Source: CBDDLD01 sp965250025 (lineage in GTDB: Bacteria > Bacteroidota > Bacteroidia > Flavobacteriales > Flavobacteriaceae). From it: a stretch of 64,000 nt of DNA. Both the position numbers and the translations under genes were made by a program. Numbering within the stretch: the first letter of the stretch is position 1; each line of letters opens with the position of its first letter. The notes under the pieces are model-generated. The model ran no database searches, was not told the origin of the DNA, and was given only the letters and a program-made list of their open reading frames with translations. Shown in pieces: positions 8,543-17,402 of the stretch. The stretch covers positions 496,001 to 560,000 of the forward strand of contig OZ252283.1 of NCBI GenBank assembly GCA_965250025.1. The letters are read 5' to 3'.

Positions 8543-11500
8543 ATGCTAGCAAGGACATTAACCGACAGACTAATACTAAGTGTCGTACTACTCATTACTT
8601 TTTCCATAAAAGCTCAGACTTTTGAGCATGCTGAAACTGTAGCAGGATTAGGTGCTCTTCAAGAGAACAATGGTGTGGCTGTAGCAGATTATGATGGCGA
8701 TAATGATCTGGATATTTTCGTTGTGGCGAAATCAAAAGACGATCCTGAAGATGCCAAAACTTATAGTAGATTATTTAGAAATAATAATGATGGGTCATTT
8801 ACAGATGTTACCGATGAAGCAGGGTTATTAGGGCTATTGTCTCAGGAAGAAGGTGGCGAAGAATACTTTGGTTTAGACGGTAATAAAAGTGGGGCATCAT
8901 GGGGCGATTATAATAATGATGGCTTTCCAGACCTGTTTTTAACCTATTCGTATAAGGTGCAGTTATGGCGCAATCTAGGTAATGGTACATTCTTTAATGT
9001 CACAGATTTATCAGGATTTAATGTAACCAACAATTGTAGAAATACAGGAGCAACATGGTTTGATTATGATAACGATGGATTCTTAGATATTTACATTAGC
9101 GATTGGGATGAATGTGATAGTAATACCCTATATAAAAATAATGGTAATGGCACATTCACAGATGTTACCCAGACCACCGGAATTCAGGCGCAAAGTAATC
9201 TTGCAAGTTATACCGCATTACCATTCGATTTTAACGAGGACGGATTCATGGATTTGTACATATCCAATGATTTTGATGAAGCCAACGATCTCTATATTAA
9301 TAATAGCGGAACAACATTTAGCCAACAAGCAGCAACTTATGGCGTGAATACCATGGGAGACGATATGGGAATTACCATAGGTGATTACAATAGAGATGGC
9401 TTTTTTGACCTATTTATTACAGCCATCGATGATAATTTTTTATTAACTAATAATGGCGATAATACGTTTACTGAAACTGCAGATCAGTTTAATGTAGGTA
9501 ATACGTTGTGGGCTTGGGGGACACGATTTTCAGATTTTGATTTGGACGGTGACGAAGATCTGTATGTTGTTAATGGCTATGTGTTTGAAGACCGCAGTGT
9601 AGAACCCAATTATTATTTTAGAAACTTAAATGTAGAAGGGCAAAACACTTTCGAAGATGTATCTTCACAACTAGGTTTGGATGAACAAACAGTAAGTGTA
9701 GAAGTCATAGATTTTGACTATGATAATGACGGAGATATAGATTTATTTGTCACGAATAGTGATGGCCCTTCCTTTCTATATGAAAATCGCTTACTGAATT
9801 TTGATGATGCGGAGGACACATTAAACTGGTTTAAAATTGTGTTGGAAGGCACTACTTCAAACCGAAGTGCTATAGGAACCATAATTAATCTGACAACGGC
9901 AGATGGTACTATAAGACGTTACTATTCCGGAGTAGGGTTTTTAAGCCAAAGCCTGCAACCTGTTCATTTTGGACTCAATGATATTACTGACATATTGGAG
10001 GTAGAAATACAGTGGCCTTCAGGCTTGGTAGAGAGTTATACAGACCTTACTTCAAACATAACGATCAAAGCTACAGAAGGTCAGGGTTATGAAGTCTTAG
10101 ACATTCAGCCCAGTCAAAAAATATATGGATGTACCGATCCCAGTTCTTGTACATATAACCCTGAAGCCACATTAAATGACGGGTCTTGTACCTATTTAGA
10201 GTCACAAAGTATTAATGGTAATTCTAATGTATCATTTTTAAGCACTCAAACTTATACCTATAATATTGCTCCGGGATCAACAGCAAGCTGGCAGGTTAAT
10301 GGAGGTGAGTTGTTAACAGGTCAAGGCACGAACTCTATTACTGTAAAGTGGCATATAGAAGCATCAGGTTCAGTTTCTGTTACAGAATCTAACAGCGAAT
10401 GCTCAAGTTTACCAGAGACCCTAAACGTAAATATAAATGCGGATCAATTACCAGAAAATATTTCAGTTGCGCGATTGTGGAATGAAGTTTTGCTTGAAGC
10501 CATAAGAAATGATTTTGCCAGACCAACAATTCATGCTCGTAATCTGTTTCATTCTAGTGTTATTATGTATGATATTTGGGCAGTATATGATGAAATCGCA
10601 TCACCTTATTTGCTAGGTAATACCGTTAATGGTTTTACCAGTGAATTGGAAAGCTTTATACCAATAAGTAGTATTGAAGCTTCTAGGAATGAGGCTATAA
10701 GTTACGCTATGTATCGCCTATTGACACATCGCTTTCAAAATTCACCAGGCGTAGAATCGTCTCAGGAGCGCTTCGATCTTTTAATGGAACGCTTAGGTTA
10801 TGATACCTCAAACACGTCAACCCTATATCAATTTGGTAACGCTGCAGCTTTTGGAAATTATGCAGCTCAGACAATGATTAATTATGGACTTATAGATGGT
10901 TCAAGAGAAGCAACAGGTTATGATAATGCTTATTACCTGCCAATTAATCAGGCTTATGGTTTGGAACTAGACAATAACCCGCCAGTGGTAGATCCTAACC
11001 GTTGGCAACCGTTAGGGCTAGATATATTTATTGATCAAGGGGGCAATGTGGTAGATGGTAATGTGCCTGAATTCTTAAGTCCGGAATGGGGTAACGTGTT
11101 TGGTTTTGCACTTAGTGAAGAAGATATGGTAACCTACACCAGAGACGGAAATTCGTATCAGGTATTTCATGACCCATTAGATCCACCATATATTAATCTT
11201 ACAGAAGAAGATGAGAGAAGTGAGGCCTACAAATGGGGGTTCACTATGGTATCCGTATGGCAATCACATTTAGATCAAAGTGACGGCGTTATGTGGGACA
11301 TATCGCCTGGAGCTATAGGAAATGTGGATCTCGAAAATTTTCCAACGGATTATTTAGAATACCCTGAGTTTTATAATTTTTTCGAAGGCGGCGATATAGG
11401 AGAAGGTCATAATATTAATCCGGTTACAGGAAGTCCATATGAGCCCAATATTGTTCCTAGAGCAGATTATGCAAGAGTATTAGCAGAGTTTTGGGCTGAT

Positions 11501-12580
11501 GGCCCCGATTCTGAAACACCACCGGGACATTGGTTTACCATATTGAATTATGTGAATGACCACCCTCAATTCGAAAAACGATTCGAAGGTCAAGGAGAAG
11601 TATTAGACGCTTTGGAATGGGATGTTAAGGCGTATTTTATATTGGGAGGCGCTATGCATGATGCGGCGATATCGGCATGGAGTGTCAAAGGATGGTACGA
11701 TTATATCCGACCCATATCAGCATTGCGATATATGGGTGCGGAGCAAGGACAAAGTACAGACCCTACATTAGATAACTATAGTGTAACTGGACTGCCATTG
11801 ATTCCGGGGTATATAGAAGTGGTCGAAGCTGGAGATCCGTTGGCAGGGTTTGTAAACCAAAATGTGGGAAAGATAAAATTGTATACCTGGAGGGGGCATG
11901 ACTATATAGACGATACAGAAACCGATCAGGCAGGAGTTGGGTGGATATTAGCTAAAGACTGGTACCCGTATCAGCGTCCTACATTTGTAACACCACCGTT
12001 TGCAGGGTACGTTTCCGGACATTCGACCTATTCGAGAGCAGCTGCAGAGATTATGACAAAAATTACCGGAGACCCCTTCTTCCCTGGGGGAATTGGAGAG
12101 TTTGTGGCCAAAAAGAATGAATTCCTAGTTTTTGAAGAGGGACCATCCGTAGATGTGGTATTACAATGGGCAACATACAGAGACGCTTCTGATCAAACCA
12201 GTTTGTCCAGAATATGGGGAGGCATACATCCTCCGGCAGATGATATCCCCGGACGTTTTATAGGTCAGCAGGTTGCAGAAGATGTGTTTGACTTAGCTGT
12301 GCCTTATTTTAGAGGAGAGCCTGGAGCTGTTGATCCGAATATTGAAGCACAAGTGATTTATCCAAATCCAACAACCAATAGAGCGTTATTTATTACTAAT
12401 ACCAATGCAACAGATACCATTGAAGTCTTTGATATTAGGGGCAGAAAAGTTAATATTCAGTCAAAGCAATACGATACCTTGGGCCGTGTAACAAATATAA
12501 AGTTGGGCACTACCATAGCCTCAGGATTGTATATGTTGAGTGTTAATAATACTTCGACAATGATAGTGGTTAAGGATTGA
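8543..12580 (+). CDS. Secreted FG-GAP/ASPIC propeller fused to a vanadium-haloperoxidase-like domain, with T9SS sorting domain
   Basis: 1345 residues. A signal peptide (to about residue 26, ending IKAQ) precedes seven FG-GAP/VCBS repeats with calcium motifs such as DYDGDNDLDI, DYNNDGFPDL and DFDLDGDEDL (about 45-420). These are followed by an ASPIC/UnbV region (about 430-515), a Cys-rich GCTDPSSCTYNPEA linker and a PKD-like stretch. The C-terminal half is a PAP2/vanadium haloperoxidase-type domain with the full active-site pattern: KGWYDYIRP (Lys1049, Arg1056), VSGH (Ser1158, Gly1159, His1160) and SRIWGGIHPPAD (Ser1222, Arg1223, His1229, Asp1233). The end carries a type A sorting signal (IYPNPTTN). 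It is therefore likely exported by the PorUV system. Haloperoxidase versus phosphatase activity cannot be told from motifs. Confidence 0.88.
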   Translation: MLARTLTDRLILSVVLLITFSIKAQTFEHAETVAGLGALQENNGVAVADYDGDNDLDIFVVAKSKDDPEDAKTYSRLFRNNNDGSFTDVTDEAGLLGLLSQEEGGEEYFGLDGNKSGASWGDYNNDGFPDLFLTYSYKVQLWRNLGNGTFFNVTDLSGFNVTNNCRNTGATWFDYDNDGFLDIYISDWDECDSNTLYKNNGNGTFTDVTQTTGIQAQSNLASYTALPFDFNEDGFMDLYISNDFDEANDLYINNSGTTFSQQAATYGVNTMGDDMGITIGDYNRDGFFDLFITAIDDNFLLTNNGDNTFTETADQFNVGNTLWAWGTRFSDFDLDGDEDLYVVNGYVFEDRSVEPNYYFRNLNVEGQNTFEDVSSQLGLDEQTVSVEVIDFDYDNDGDIDLFVTNSDGPSFLYENRLLNFDDAEDTLNWFKIVLEGTTSNRSAIGTIINLTTADGTIRRYYSGVGFLSQSLQPVHFGLNDITDILEVEIQWPSGLVESYTDLTSNITIKATEGQGYEVLDIQPSQKIYGCTDPSSCTYNPEATLNDGSCTYLESQSINGNSNVSFLSTQTYTYNIAPGSTASWQVNGGELLTGQGTNSITVKWHIEASGSVSVTESNSECSSLPETLNVNINADQLPENISVARLWNEVLLEAIRNDFARPTIHARNLFHSSVIMYDIWAVYDEIASPYLLGNTVNGFTSELESFIPISSIEASRNEAISYAMYRLLTHRFQNSPGVESSQERFDLLMERLGYDTSNTSTLYQFGNAAAFGNYAAQTMINYGLIDGSREATGYDNAYYLPINQAYGLELDNNPPVVDPNRWQPLGLDIFIDQGGNVVDGNVPEFLSPEWGNVFGFALSEEDMVTYTRDGNSYQVFHDPLDPPYINLTEEDERSEAYKWGFTMVSVWQSHLDQSDGVMWDISPGAIGNVDLENFPTDYLEYPEFYNFFEGGDIGEGHNINPVTGSPYEPNIVPRADYARVLAEFWADGPDSETPPGHWFTILNYVNDHPQFEKRFEGQGEVLDALEWDVKAYFILGGAMHDAAISAWSVKGWYDYIRPISALRYMGAEQGQSTDPTLDNYSVTGLPLIPGYIEVVEAGDPLAGFVNQNVGKIKLYTWRGHDYIDDTETDQAGVGWILAKDWYPYQRPTFVTPPFAGYVSGHSTYSRAAAEIMTKITGDPFFPGGIGEFVAKKNEFLVFEEGPSVDVVLQWATYRDASDQTSLSRIWGGIHPPADDIPGRFIGQQVAEDVFDLAVPYFRGEPGAVDPNIEAQVIYPNPTTNRALFITNTNATDTIEVFDIRGRKVNIQSKQYDTLGRVTNIKLGTTIASGLYMLSVNNTSTMIVVKD

Positions 12581-12600
12581 TAAATATTAATTTTGCATCA

Positions 12601-13212
12601 ATGCAAGAACCCATAGACCGTTACATTCCGAAACAGGCATTACCAAAAGTGAAAATATTGCTGGCAAAGGAGGATCTGATTGTAAAAGTTAAAAATGAGC
12701 GTAAAACAAGACACGGAGATTATCGCAGATTAGCGAGTGGCAAGCATCAAATTACGGTGAACTCTAATCTTAATAACTACCGATTTTTGATCACTTTGAT
12801 ACACGAAATAGCACATTTTGAAGCTTACAAAACCTATGGTAAAGCCATAAAACCACATGGAAAGGAGTGGAAGCATACGTTTCAGCATCTCATGTTACCG
12901 TTTTTAAACCCTGAAATCTTTCCATCAACATTATTGCCGCTTTTGGCACGTCATTTTAAAAACCCGAAAGCATCAAGCGATACAGATGAGCATCTGGCCT
13001 TAGCTTTAAAGCAATTCGACGAACCTAACGGTAAGAATTATGTTTTTGAAATACCTTTGGGTCAGACGTTTAAACTTTATAATGGTAGAATTTTTAAAAG
13101 AGGTATTAAAAGAAGAAAACGTTACGAATGTGTAGAGATAAAAACAGGAAAGTTATATCTTTTCAACCCCAATGCAGAAGTCGAACTATTAGAACAAGAA
13201 ACTGATGAGTAA
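12601..13212 (+). CDS. SprT-like zinc metalloprotease domain protein
   Basis: 203 residues from ATG 12601 (a TTG at 12577 overlaps the previous stop and is less likely). The zinc motif HEIAH appears in LITLIHEIAHFEAY, followed by HGKEWKHTFQHLM, where the third ligand lies. This is the SprT/Spartan-like arrangement. The C-terminal part has a basic stretch (KRGIKRRKRYEC), as expected for a nucleic-acid-associated protein, but no complete zinc ribbon. Bacterial SprT proteins are poorly characterised; a role in DNA-protein crosslink handling is suggested only by the eukaryotic relative. It overlaps manC by 8 bases. Confidence 0.85.
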   Translation: MQEPIDRYIPKQALPKVKILLAKEDLIVKVKNERKTRHGDYRRLASGKHQITVNSNLNNYRFLITLIHEIAHFEAYKTYGKAIKPHGKEWKHTFQHLMLPFLNPEIFPSTLLPLLARHFKNPKASSDTDEHLALALKQFDEPNGKNYVFEIPLGQTFKLYNGRIFKRGIKRRKRYECVEIKTGKLYLFNPNAEVELLEQETDE

Positions 13213-14290
13213 TCATAAAAATTATTATGCCATTTTGATGGCAGGAGGAGTAGGGTCGCGTTTTTGGCCTGTAAGCACACAGAACTTTCCTAAGCAATTT
13301 CATGATATGCTTGGGACCGGAGAAACATTAATTCAAAAAACATTTCATCGTTTAGCCAAGCTCATTCCGGTAGAGAATATTTTTATTCTCACCAATGAGC
13401 GTTATAACGATTTAGTATTTGAGCAATTACCACAAGTTACAGCGCGGCAAGTGGTTTTGGAACCAGCCATGAGAAATACTGCACCTTGTATTCTGTATGC
13501 GGCGTTAAAGATCCAAAAAGAAAATGAAGATGCGGTTATGATAGTTGCCCCGAGTGACCATTGGATTGAGGATGAAGATGCTTTTTCGAATAATGTCTCA
13601 GAAGCTTTCGACTATTGTGCCAATAATAATGCCTTGATGACTTTGGGAATAACACCGACATTTCCAAATACAGGATATGGCTATATAGAGTATGACAAAT
13701 CAGTAGAAAATGCCATAAAACCGGTACACCAGTTTAGAGAAAAGCCCAATTATGAAACAGCAAAGTCTTTTATACAACAAGGCAATTTTTTATGGAATGC
13801 AGGGATATTTATGTGGCGTGTAAAAACAGTATTAACAGCATTTAAAAATAATCAGCCGGAATTGTATCAATTATTCGAAGCGGGTTATAACGTTTATAAT
13901 ACAGATGCTGAAGATGCTTTCATAAAAGTAAATTATGCCAAGGCAGAAAACATATCGGTGGATTATGCCATAATGGAAAAGAGTAGCAACGTTTTTGTGA
14001 TTCCGGCAACTTTTGATTGGAATGATCTCGGGACTTGGGGAAGCTTATACGATAAGCTCGATAAAGACACGACTAAGAATGCCGTTGTGAATGCTAAAGT
14101 GTTATTGAATGAAGCTTCAGGAAATATGATTAGAACCAATCCTGATAAAATTGTAGTCGTTGATGGTCTTAAAGACTATATAATTGTTGATAAAAACGAA
14201 GTTTTGCTTATCTTTCCTAAAACAAAAGAACAAGATATAAAGCAAGTACTCCAAAATGTTAAAGCCAGTTTTGGAGAAGAATATACATAG
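13205..14290 (+). CDS. manC: Mannose-1-phosphate guanylyltransferase
   Basis: 361 residues. It makes GDP-mannose from mannose-1-phosphate and GTP for surface polysaccharide, in the cytoplasm. The nucleotidyltransferase signature AGGVGSRFWPVSTQNFPKQF sits at the N terminus, and VAPSDHWI and FREKPNYETAKSFI carry the metal- and sugar-binding positions. It is the short, single-function form. The C-terminal cupin isomerase domain of bifunctional ManC/AlgA (about 470 residues) is absent, so mannose-6-P isomerase must come from another gene. It overlaps the SprT gene by 8 bases and is 6 bases from the DUF389 gene. Confidence 0.93.
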   Translation: MSNHKNYYAILMAGGVGSRFWPVSTQNFPKQFHDMLGTGETLIQKTFHRLAKLIPVENIFILTNERYNDLVFEQLPQVTARQVVLEPAMRNTAPCILYAALKIQKENEDAVMIVAPSDHWIEDEDAFSNNVSEAFDYCANNNALMTLGITPTFPNTGYGYIEYDKSVENAIKPVHQFREKPNYETAKSFIQQGNFLWNAGIFMWRVKTVLTAFKNNQPELYQLFEAGYNVYNTDAEDAFIKVNYAKAENISVDYAIMEKSSNVFVIPATFDWNDLGTWGSLYDKLDKDTTKNAVVNAKVLLNEASGNMIRTNPDKIVVVDGLKDYIIVDKNEVLLIFPKTKEQDIKQVLQNVKASFGEEYT

Positions 14291-14296
14291 TGATCT

Positions 14297-15772
14297 ATGG
14301 AAGAAAACAAATTTAATTTTTCTGAAGAAGAGCAACAGCAAGCCGATAAGGATAAAGCTGTTGAAGATAAAAAACAAGCCGTAAAACAAGATGCTAAAGG
14401 TTTATTTGAAAGTGTAAAAACATTTTTAAGTGAACTTTTAGACTTTAGAGATGATACGGATAGGGATGCCACTATTACAGCTATAAAGGGTGATATTCCG
14501 TTTAAAGGAGCTACGGCATGGATTTTAATATGTTCCATCTTTGTAGCTTCTGTAGGTCTAAATGCCGACTCTACAGCAGTAGTGATTGGAGCTATGTTAA
14601 TTTCGCCTCTAATGGGGCCAATTTTAGGTGTGGGAATGTCCATAGCAATTAATGACATAGATACACTCAAGAAGTCAATGATCAATTTGGCGACCATGAT
14701 CGTACTGAGCTTATTAACGGCCTTCTTGTTTTTTAAATTTTTTCCGTTAAATGATGATACATCAGAATTATTAGGGCGTGTAAAACCAGATATTAGGGAT
14801 GTTCTGATTGCTTTCTTTGGAGGCTTGGCATTAATCATAGCCCGTACAAAAAAAGGGACTATAGCTTCAGTAATTTTTGGAGTGGCAATTGCTACGGCTT
14901 TAATGCCTCCATTGTGTACGGCAGGATATGGACTGGCAGAGGGTAATTTTAAATATTTTGCAGGCGCTATGAATTTATTCATTATCAATACCATATTTAT
15001 AGCTTTGGCTACATTTATAGTATTGAAAGTATTGCGTTTTCCAATGCTTAAATACGCCAATTCTAAAAAGCGCAGACGTATAGCAAGATTGGCCGCTTTA
15101 GTAGCGATCCTGGTAATGATTTGGCCAACCATTACATTTTTAACGGTACTCCGAGAAAGTAGATTTGAGAATGCCGCTGACGCGTTTATTAAGAATGAAT
15201 TAAAAACCCTTCCGAATCACAATTATATTGAGAAAAACGCAACGCCCATTTACGATCCTAACGGTAAATCTATTATTGAGCTTATTCCCTTTGGCACTGA
15301 TGAAATTTCAGAAGATACTAGAAGGTTTCTGGAAGCAAGATTTGAAGACCCAAAATACGCGGCCTTAAAAGGAACTCACTTATTAATTAATCAGGTTAAA
15401 AACAGGACGATCAACAATCTGGAGTATATGGAAGAGTTACGTACCAGAGACTCTCTTGATCTGTTGTCTCAAGGTCAAAAGATTTCGTTTCTCGAAAATA
15501 GAGTAAGAGTACTATCCAGATTAGAACGTGATCAGATTCCGTTTAAAGATGTTGTTCAGGAAGCAAAAATAAACTATGAAAATTTAGAAAGTATAACGTA
15601 TGCCAGAGAGGTAACAACAAATTTTTCTAAAATAGATACCTTGTCTGTGTTTACACTGAAATGGATTGATTCTTTGTCCACATCAGAATCTATTGCTAAA
15701 GATTCTAAAAAGCTGGAAGAATGGCTTAAGGTTAAACTAAAAAATAATGCTCTGGTCGTTAAGCAGAAGTAA
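14297..15772 (+). CDS. DUF389/TIGR00341 family membrane protein
   Basis: 491 residues. A charged, Gln/Lys-rich N-terminal cytoplasmic region (1-75) precedes about six transmembrane helices (about 80-285), including the DUF389 signature ADSTAVVIGAMLISPLMGPILG and ATALMPPLCTAGYGLA. The C-terminal ~200 residues are soluble and may face the periplasm. The family function is not established; no catalytic motif is visible. It is the last gene of the 12.6-15.8 kb run and converges with mlaF, whose end is 14 bases away. Confidence 0.85.
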   Translation: MEENKFNFSEEEQQQADKDKAVEDKKQAVKQDAKGLFESVKTFLSELLDFRDDTDRDATITAIKGDIPFKGATAWILICSIFVASVGLNADSTAVVIGAMLISPLMGPILGVGMSIAINDIDTLKKSMINLATMIVLSLLTAFLFFKFFPLNDDTSELLGRVKPDIRDVLIAFFGGLALIIARTKKGTIASVIFGVAIATALMPPLCTAGYGLAEGNFKYFAGAMNLFIINTIFIALATFIVLKVLRFPMLKYANSKKRRRIARLAALVAILVMIWPTITFLTVLRESRFENAADAFIKNELKTLPNHNYIEKNATPIYDPNGKSIIELIPFGTDEISEDTRRFLEARFEDPKYAALKGTHLLINQVKNRTINNLEYMEELRTRDSLDLLSQGQKISFLENRVRVLSRLERDQIPFKDVVQEAKINYENLESITYAREVTTNFSKIDTLSVFTLKWIDSLSTSESIAKDSKKLEEWLKVKLKNNALVVKQK

Positions 15773-15786
15773 CGATTATCAGATTG

Positions 15787-16554
15787 TTACTGATTTTCTT
15801 CAAGGTACATACGTCTTACCTTCTTAAATAAGTTTGAAGAATACACAAAGTCAGTAACTGTTTCATTATCGGTTTTAAAGATGTTTTTATTAGAGCCTTC
15901 CCAAGCCTTTAAACCGTCTTTCAAGAACACGATTTTCTCACCGATTTCCATAACAGAATTCATATCGTGAGAGTTAATGACTGTAGTCATTTGATATTCA
16001 TCTGTAATCTCCTGAATAAGATTATCGATAACGATGGCTGTTTTAGGATCTAATCCAGAGTTAGGTTCATCACAAAACAGGTATTTTGGATTGTTAACTA
16101 TGGCACGGGCAATAGCCACTCGTTTTTGCATACCACCAGAAGCTTCGCTTGGCATTTTATGATGCGCACCTTCAAGATTAACACGTTTTAAAACAAAATC
16201 AGCCCGATCTTCCATTTCACTTTTACTCATTTTGGTAAACATGCGAAGCGGAAACATCACGTTCTCAACAATAGTCATGGAATCAAACAAAGCACTACCT
16301 TGAAATACCATACCAATCTTTGCCCTTAAATCGCGCTTCTCATCAGGACTTAGCTGACCAAAAACTTTACCCTCATATGCAATGGTACCTTTTTCGTAAT
16401 CAAACAATCCCAGTAAGCATTTTAAAAATACAGTTTTACCCGAACCACTTTGTCCAATAATGAGGTTTGTTTTTCCTTTTTCAAAAGATGTGGAAATGCC
16501 TTTCAAAATATGAGCATCACCAAAGGATTTATGTAAGTCTTTAACCTCTATCAT
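15787..16554 (-). CDS. mlaF: ABC transporter ATPase of the Mla (phospholipid transport) type
   Basis: 255 residues from MIEVKDL. A longer frame to 16614 would overlap mlaE by 60 bases and adds no conserved sequence. It powers lipid movement between the membranes together with MlaE and an MCE protein. Motifs: Walker A GQSGSGKT, signature ASGGMQKRVAIARA, Walker B YLFCDEPNSGLDP, and the H-loop His in VINSHDMNS. The start overlaps the mlaE stop (TAATG), so translation is coupled. The MCE-domain protein (MlaD) that normally completes the system is not next to it. The Mkl/Ttg2A family is the same group under another name. Confidence 0.9.
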   Translation of the reverse strand: MIEVKDLHKSFGDAHILKGISTSFEKGKTNLIIGQSGSGKTVFLKCLLGLFDYEKGTIAYEGKVFGQLSPDEKRDLRAKIGMVFQGSALFDSMTIVENVMFPLRMFTKMSKSEMEDRADFVLKRVNLEGAHHKMPSEASGGMQKRVAIARAIVNNPKYLFCDEPNSGLDPKTAIVIDNLIQEITDEYQMTTVINSHDMNSVMEIGEKIVFLKDGLKAWEGSNKNIFKTDNETVTDFVYSSNLFKKVRRMYLEENQ

Positions 16555-17291
16555 TAGCCCAATAATAAACTGGTTAGTAAATAATTTAATAGAATGATAA
16601 CCACACTGGTCCACACAAAAGAAGTCGTACTAGCTTTTCCAACTTCTAAAGCACCGCCTTTCATAAAATAACCGTAAAACGATGGTATGGTAGCTAATAT
16701 GAATGCAAAAACTAGTGTTTTAATAAACGCATAAATTACATGAAATACAATAAAATCGGTCTGTATGCCCTCAATATAATCCTCAAGAGTACCATAACCA
16801 CCATAAACACAAGCTGCCAAACCTCCAAGAATACCCAAAAACATGGCTATAGAAATGACAAAGGGGTAAAGGGTCAAAGCAATAAACTTAGGGAATACTA
16901 AATAATTAATAGCATTTATGCCCATAACCTCTAAGGCATCAATTTGCTCAGTAACTCGCATTGTTCCTATGCTAGATGTAATGAATGAGCCAACCTTACC
17001 AGCCATAATAATAGAAATAAAAGTTGGGGCAAATTCTAATATAATAGATTGACGTGTCGCAAAACCTACAAGATATTTTGGTATTAGTGGATTACTGATA
17101 TTCAGTGAAGTTTGAATAGCAACAACGCCACCAACAAAAAACGAAATGAAGGCTACAATACCTAACGATCCTATGATAAGATCCTCGAAATCTTTCAGAA
17201 TTAAAGTTTTCATCACAGACCATTTGGTAGGTTTGCGAAACATGTCTTTAATCATTATAAAGTAAGCGCCAATATTATGAAGGTACTTCAT
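16554..17291 (-). CDS. mlaE: Mla-type ABC transporter permease
   Basis: 245 residues. Inner-membrane permease of the MlaE family with about five to six hydrophobic segments. Typical family sequence includes EFAPTFISIIMAGKVGSFITSSIGTMRVTEQIDALEVMGINAINYLV, the conserved cytoplasmic coupling region, and YGGYGTLEDY. It is first in a two-gene minus-strand operon with mlaF. The start at 17291 faces pafA across a ~110-base divergent region. A role in asymmetric outer-membrane lipid upkeep is inferred from the family. Confidence 0.9.
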   Translation of the reverse strand: MKYLHNIGAYFIMIKDMFRKPTKWSVMKTLILKDFEDLIIGSLGIVAFISFFVGGVVAIQTSLNISNPLIPKYLVGFATRQSIILEFAPTFISIIMAGKVGSFITSSIGTMRVTEQIDALEVMGINAINYLVFPKFIALTLYPFVISIAMFLGILGGLAACVYGGYGTLEDYIEGIQTDFIVFHVIYAFIKTLVFAFILATIPSFYGYFMKGGALEVGKASTTSFVWTSVVIILLNYLLTSLLLG

Positions 17292-17370
17292 GCAAAAATT
17301 TGTTAGTGCTAAAGTATAAAAAATGATTAGTTATTTAATGATAATTTAAATTAAGATGGTCCAAAAAACG

Positions 17371-17378
17371 TATTTTTG
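17371..17378 (+). promoter_or_regulatory. -7 box upstream of pafA-like gene
   Basis: TATTTTTG matches the TAnnTTTG box 25 bases before ATG 17403. It lies across the alternative TTG start at 17376, which is why the downstream ATG is chosen. No clear TTG -33 element is seen. Confidence 0.5.
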
Positions 17379-17402
17379 CGGCATTACATAATCGCTACTA
17401 TA

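Noticed and set aside
12577..12600. TTG start for the SprT-like gene
   Set aside because: It overlaps the previous stop codon and adds only eight residues without conservation; ATG 12601 starts a normal N terminus.
14176..15132. A 318-codon minus-strand open frame opposite manC and the DUF389 gene
   Set aside because: It is a mirror of well-supported plus-strand genes, has no recognisable domain, and its composition is that of antisense low-complexity sequence.
15768..15791. Weak AGTAAC/GTTACT inverted repeat between DUF389 and mlaF genes
   Set aside because: The 6-bp stem is too short and lacks a T run, so it is not called as a terminator.
16555..16614. N-terminal extension of MlaF
   Set aside because: It overlaps mlaE and adds no ABC sequence; MIEVKDL is the family start.
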